DNA of 64,000 bases. Origin: Beroe forskalii. Taxonomy: Eukaryota > Ctenophora > Nuda > Beroida > Beroidae. The notes under the pieces were generated by a model that was not told where the DNA came from, ran no database searches, and worked only from the letters and a program-made list of their open reading frames with translations. A program made the translations under genes and the position numbers. Location of the stretch: the NCBI GenBank assembly GCA_011033025.1, contig WFMF01000076.1, forward strand, positions 532,770 to 596,769, written 5' to 3'. Below are positions 59,499 to 64,000 of the stretch, piece by piece. Each line of letters starts with the position of its first letter. Within the stretch, counting starts at the first letter, position 1.

Positions 59499-59528
59499 CA
59501 CTTTCAGTTTCATAAACATGAACCTCAT
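59499..59528 (-). CDS. Possible first coding exon of ARL3
   Basis: Reads MRFMFMKLKV then GTATGC, phase 0, in frame with the ARL3 exon that starts at Gly2. ARL3 normally starts MGLLS, so this would add a short basic extension. An undetected exon ending in ATG at the splice site is an equal alternative. Confidence 0.3.
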
Positions 59529-60195
59529 TTTTTGCGACCTTCACAGGATAATTTGGAAAGTTCTGACATCCAACACAGAAAACAAAAGGCCCAGGAATAC
59601 AGAACAAATGGGGTCGGCCTGAGCATTGGTCCCTGTCTACTCTCCAAGTTTGCAGTTCTATGATATAGGTAAGTACCTATGTTTATTGTTATATACACGG
59701 AGTCTCTGGGGTTGAGCCAGCAGGAGTTTGCCTCTGGGGACCGGTGATGAAGCCACAGCACTGGTGTTGTGACTAGAAACCGGTGACCACAGAAGAAGAA
59801 GCCACTACACCGGACTGAAAAACTGGACCAACTTGTGCAATTTGATAAAGGAGCACTGAACAGGTGCTTGTTGCATATGACGAATTTCCCGCAAAATGCT
59901 ATGGGTTTCTCCCTTATTATCATGTGATTTCTAGCATAAAACGATGTTTAACTCCGACTAAGCCGGTCGTGACTCCATTTCATAACACCAGAATGGAGGT
60001 AAGCCCGGGACCACATAGTTAGAACTACACTATTGAAGAAGACTGCCTATCACCCGAAGTCTCTTTGAGTTCCAACACTAGTTAAAGACTCTCTTCTGGA
60101 TGGCATGGTGGCTCAACTCAAGGGTAGTGTGCCTGTTTTATCAGTTATGGTAAATTTAACAGATTTAACAGTACTGATAAAGGTAATTAAAACTA
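59529..60195. other. Spacer upstream of ARL3
   Basis: Likely includes the ARL3 promoter and 5' UTR. No conserved coding frame was recognised. Confidence 0.4.
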
Positions 60196-61399
60196 ATAGA
60201 TGATAGGTTGATACTAAAAGGTGGAACCACCCGAAACCACCCAACCCACCCGAAACCACCCCCGAAACCACCCAACATAACTCCGAAACCACCCGAAACC
60301 ACCCGAAACCACCTGAAACCACGAAACCATCCGAAACCACGAAACCGCAACCACCCGAAGAGCCACCCAACCCACCCAACCCAGCCAACGGTGGGTTGGG
60401 TGGTTTGCGGTTTCGGGTTTCGTGGTTGGTTCGATTCACTCACATTTAAGTTAAATTTTGGGTCGTTTCGGGCTGGTTTCAGGCTGAACTTCGTGCTGGT
60501 TTCGGGATGGTTTCGAAATTTTAGCATAAATTGGGGAACTTAAAACACCGAAACCACGAAACCACCCAAAACCACCCAAAACCACCCGAAACCACCAAAA
60601 CCACCCAAAATTCATATTTTGGGTTGGTTCGATAGGTTGGTCGTTCGAGGTAGTTACAAACAAAGGTAAAATTTTGGCTCGTTTCAAAATTTTTTGCATA
60701 AATTGGGGAATTCTAACCACCAAAATGACCCAAAACGACCCAACCCATCTGAAACTATCCAAAATCCATATTCTGGGTGGGTTCGGGTGGTTTTAGGTAG
60801 TTCAAAATTAAAGTAAAATTTTGGTTCGTTTGCGCTAGTTTCGAAATTTTTGCGTAAATTAGGGTATTCAAACCACCTGAAACCAGGCGATTCCACACAA
60901 AATATGAATTATGCACTTTGTGCTGTTTCGTATGGTTTCGAAACAGCCCCGAAACAACCAAAACAACCCACAACAATCCGAAACCACCCAAACGATGAAT
61001 TTTGGGTTATGGTGGACTGACGGTTTCTAAACTGGCAATTGTGATCATATCAATCATTCTCCTCCGATATGTACATTTTGATACTCTGTCGATTTTACGT
61101 TAACTTAGTGTGTAGGTACCATTACTCCAATCTCCATTATATGATGTATAGCTCTGTTACCAAATAAAATGAGGAAATTTGGTAACTTTCCGAAATTTAA
61201 TGATCACATGCAATGATGAATCATGAACTGATCATGTGCCACGTGCAATGTGCATGGATTACTTTACGAGCACAATTGCATGGAAGTAGTGGCATAAAGC
61301 TCTGCAAATTCTCAAATATTACGTAGTCATAGACCAGAGATTGTGAGACATCTGAAATCCGAAATTTATATCAACGGCCGTGCTGAAATTCAGCTTGCT

Positions 61400-61740
61400 G
61401 TACTGTTCGGTTGCTATGGAAACTCGTGTGCTTGCAATGAAAGCCATGGCAATCTGAAAATCTCAGAATTCAGCGTTGACTTGTTATGATCACTGAAAAT
61501 TTTCACAGAATCGAAATATCTATCCTGTATGATGGGTAATCAAAACATAAAATGTGGTCTTGATCTAAATGTCAGAAACGTTAAAATCTTCAATTTTAGG
61601 TCGGTTGCTATGGGAACTCGTGTGGTTGCTAGGGACGTCCCAGCAACCTGAAAATCTCAGAATCTGCCATTCTTTGGTTATATTGAAAGAAACTTTTTAC
61701 AGAATCGAAATATCTTATGTATTTTTCGAATGATCAAAAA
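61400..61740 (+). repeat. Direct duplication, two copies of ~140-bp
   Basis: About 61408-61550 and 61608-61735 share TCGGTTGCTATGG(A/G)AACTCGTG, CTGAAAATCTCAGAATYYRCC-type blocks and ACAGAATCGAAATATCT. Confidence 0.75.
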
Positions 61741-62361
61741 AATAAAGGGGTCAAGACTTTTGGCGCACTCTGTACATTTACAAATACAAAGAAAGAAAGA
61801 ACCCGGGCAATATCAAATACGTATGAATACTGAATGCGCACATCGCCATTTTGTGACCATTCTATTCGTAGGCAAAAAGGGCGCTTGCCTTGGGCATGCC
61901 CAAAAATGTTATACAAATTCGGATCATTTGTTGAAAATTACGTTTGAGAGTGTTTGGTTTCGTATTGTCATCGTGTTCATTCTAAACTTTCATTATTATT
62001 ACATGTTCAATTTTCTTATACTTCTATTAATTATGTTTCTTTTTCTGCCCTGATTATACAGAAACCATTCCGTGGTCACACATTTGAGTAAACTTTTGGA
62101 TTCTAGCTCTGAAACCATCTAACCCACCCGAAACCACTGGATTAACGGAGTCCACCCATTCTTGACAACCCATCCGATAGTCTAAAGATAGCTATCATGA
62201 ACTACATTCATATTTATTGCGTACCATCTCGCCTCTTTTTAAATTTGCTCTCCGAAACTTCTCTTTTGCCCTGTTTATGGCCCAATTTGCCATCCTTTTT
62301 CAGGCCTCAAGATATATACCTATCAAAAACGACCAGTTGGGCTCCCTCGTGAAAATAATCT

Positions 62362-62854
62362 TAGGGAGCTGTCACATATTACGTCATCACATACGGGGGG
62401 AGGGGGTTTTCAAATGCTTACAGGTAGGGGCAGGGGAGGGAGGGGGTTTGGGGTTTGTTGACGTCAGCAAAAATTTTAAATTTTTGAAATCCTTAGGGTA
62501 GTAGGGTACGATTTCCAAAGTTTTTCGGAGTACCTATTTCATTTCTGCAATATGACTATATTTCCAACTAACTGGACACGTGATTAAATGAGGTTCGTTT
62601 ATAGCAATAAGAAGCAAATTTTGCTTGTTTTAAACGAATTTAACAATATGAATCACACCACACATTTAAGACTGATATTTCATGTCTGTTGTTTCGATTC
62701 GAAATATCCAAAATTTGTTTTGAAAAGGAGGGGTTTTGGCCACAGCTGACGTAAGCATGGGGAGGGGTCAGCCAATGATGACATATGCTTTGACAGACGG
62801 AGGGGAGGGGTTAAAAATGGGGGAAAAAGGGTGACGTAATGTGGCGGCTCCTTA
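62362..62854. mobile_element. ~490-bp MITE with 24-bp imperfect TIRs
   Basis: TAGGGAGCTGTCACATATTA (from 62362) then CGTCA pairs with the complement of TGACGTAATGTGGCGGCTCC then TTA (ending 62854). The interior is G-rich (ggggagggg runs) with no coding capacity. The terminal motif resembles the one at 21704-21726. Confidence 0.75.
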
Positions 62855-63727
62855 TCTAAGCTAAGTATCAACCACTATCTTGAAGTCCAAAAATTTCCCT
62901 CGCTCCAACCGGATTTCAGGGGTCATGCAGCTACCCCTGATCCGAAACCATCCAACCCAACCCAACCCACCCGAAACCACCCAACCCACCCAAAACCACC
63001 ACCTGACACGCCCAAACATGTCTTCAGAGCGGTTTCGGATAGCTTCAAGTGGGTTGGGTGGTTTCGGGTGGTTTCGGGTGGGTTGGATGGTTTCGGGTTC
63101 AGGTGGGTCGGATGGGTTGGGTGGTTTCGGATTCAGGTGGGTTGGGTGTTTTCGGGTCAGTTGGGTGGTTTCGGGTGGGTTGGGTGGGTTGGGTGGTTTC
63201 GGTGGGTTGGGTGGTTTCGGTGGATTGGGTGGTTTCGGGTGAGTTGGGTGGTTTCGGCAGATTGGGTGGTTTTGGGTGGGTTGGGTGGTTTCGGTGGTTG
63301 GGTGGTTTCGGTAGATTGGGTGGTTTCGGGTGGGTTGGGTGGTTTCGGGTGGGTTGGGTGGTTTCGGTAGATTGGGTGGTTTCAGGTGGTTTCGGGTGGT
63401 TTCGGGTCGTTCCACCTTTTAGAAAAATTGTGGCTCGTTTCGGGCTGGGTTCGGGCTGGGTTCGGGCTGGGTTCGGGCTGGGTTCGTATTTTTCACAAAA
63501 TATTTTAGTAAAAACAATGTTTTTGGGTGGTTTCGGGTGGGTTGGCTGGTTTCGGGTGGGTTGGCTGGTTTCGGGTGGGTTGGGTGGTTTCGCCTGGTTT
63601 CAGGTGGTTTCGGGTGGTTTCGGGTGGTTTCGGAGCTTTATTGGGTGGTTTCGGGGGTGGTTTCGGGTGGGTTGGGTGGATTCGGGTGGTTTCGGGTGGT
63701 TCCACCTTTTAGTATCAACGATAGATG

Positions 63728-64000
63728 ATAGTGGCACATCAACTTGATTAATTGCACAGTTGTGACACCAAAACAATATAGTAATATGCACAAATTATCT
63801 CCTATTTTCCACACTATGTCCATTATCTACCAATCCCTGTAAAACAAAAATGCAATCAGAGTCCACAGAGGGGTAAATTGTCATTGTTGCCACTGTCAAT
63901 AATGACCATTTTTCAATTTTCAATGACCCTGATAACAATATTTCAGCTTTTTAGTCTAGAATTTAAGCAACTTACCATACTTTGGCCCTTTCTATACCCC
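63728..64000. other. End of window, no gene recognised
   Basis: AT-rich. Bases 63875-63935 contain degenerate 'caatgaccatt/attgtcattg' strings reminiscent of the minisatellite at 22-23 kb. Confidence 0.35.

Larger units (their letters stand above)
60196..63727. repeat. Region bounded by inverted 'ccacccgaaac' repeat blocks
   Basis: The left edge reads GATACTAAAAGGTGGAACCA then CCCGAAACCACC. The right edge (to about 63720) is its inverse complement, TGGTTCCACCTTTTAGTATC. Blocks of ACCACCCGAAACC on the left (60220-60400) and GGTTTCGGGTGGTTTCGGGT on the right (63040-63700) are decamer-based low-complexity repeats. Either one 3.5-kb long-inverted-repeat element or two copies of a shorter element in opposite orientation. 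Confidence 0.8.

Noticed and set aside
61730-62053. 107-codon frame with a hydrophobic end
   Set aside because: No family resemblance, AT-rich sequence, no splice or neighbour support.

Overview
This is nuclear DNA from a multicellular animal. It holds intron-rich genes with mostly GT-AG introns, and animal-type families (glypican, XK-related scramblase) beside ciliary genes. Transposon remnants, MITE-like inverted repeats and many minisatellites fill the rest. The window does not identify the species. An invertebrate or early-branching animal with motile cilia fits best.

Layout. 1.66-18.60 kb (+): the 3' half of a very divergent dynein heavy chain, 37 exons and about 2032 residues in one continuous frame, closest in character to DNHD1; its AAA4 nucleotide-binding motifs are lost. 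19.40-20.77 kb (+): an intronless divergent glypican. 21.9-23.65 kb: an 18-bp minisatellite flanked by two inverted-repeat elements. 24.1-27.45 kb: a satellite of about 500 bp, seven copies. 28.5-29.0 kb (-): the 3' end of a LINE reverse transcriptase. 29.60-42.22 kb (+): an XK-related (scramblase-family) gene in nine exons, with a MULE-like transposase fragment in intron 2, a (CATA)n block in intron 4 and a stretch of doubtful sequence quality at 37.9-41.1 kb. 42.70-46.01 kb: a 3.3-kb element with inverted ends and an internal minisatellite. 46.0-46.86 kb: a 27-bp minisatellite. 48.01-48.97 kb (-): WDR31, intronless. 49-55.3 kb: two minisatellite blocks, each followed by a near-identical 1.3-kb sequence. 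55.62-59.5 kb (-): ARL3. 60.2-63.7 kb: a region bounded by inverted decamer-type repeats.

Three of the five genes (DNHD1-like dynein, WDR31, ARL3) belong to cilium or flagellum biology. Glypican and the XK-related protein act at the plasma membrane.

The most unusual signal is at splice junctions. In the dynein and ARL3 genes, and around the WDR31 start codon, short pieces spanning exon edges have been copied in tandem into the adjacent non-coding DNA. This makes decoy splice sites and, in two cases, whole minisatellites. Several introns are flanked by direct repeats, and five junctions fixed by frame and homology cannot be written as GT-AG. Together these suggest repeat-driven intron gain or remodelling and an unusually tolerant spliceosome, although local consensus errors could explain some cases.
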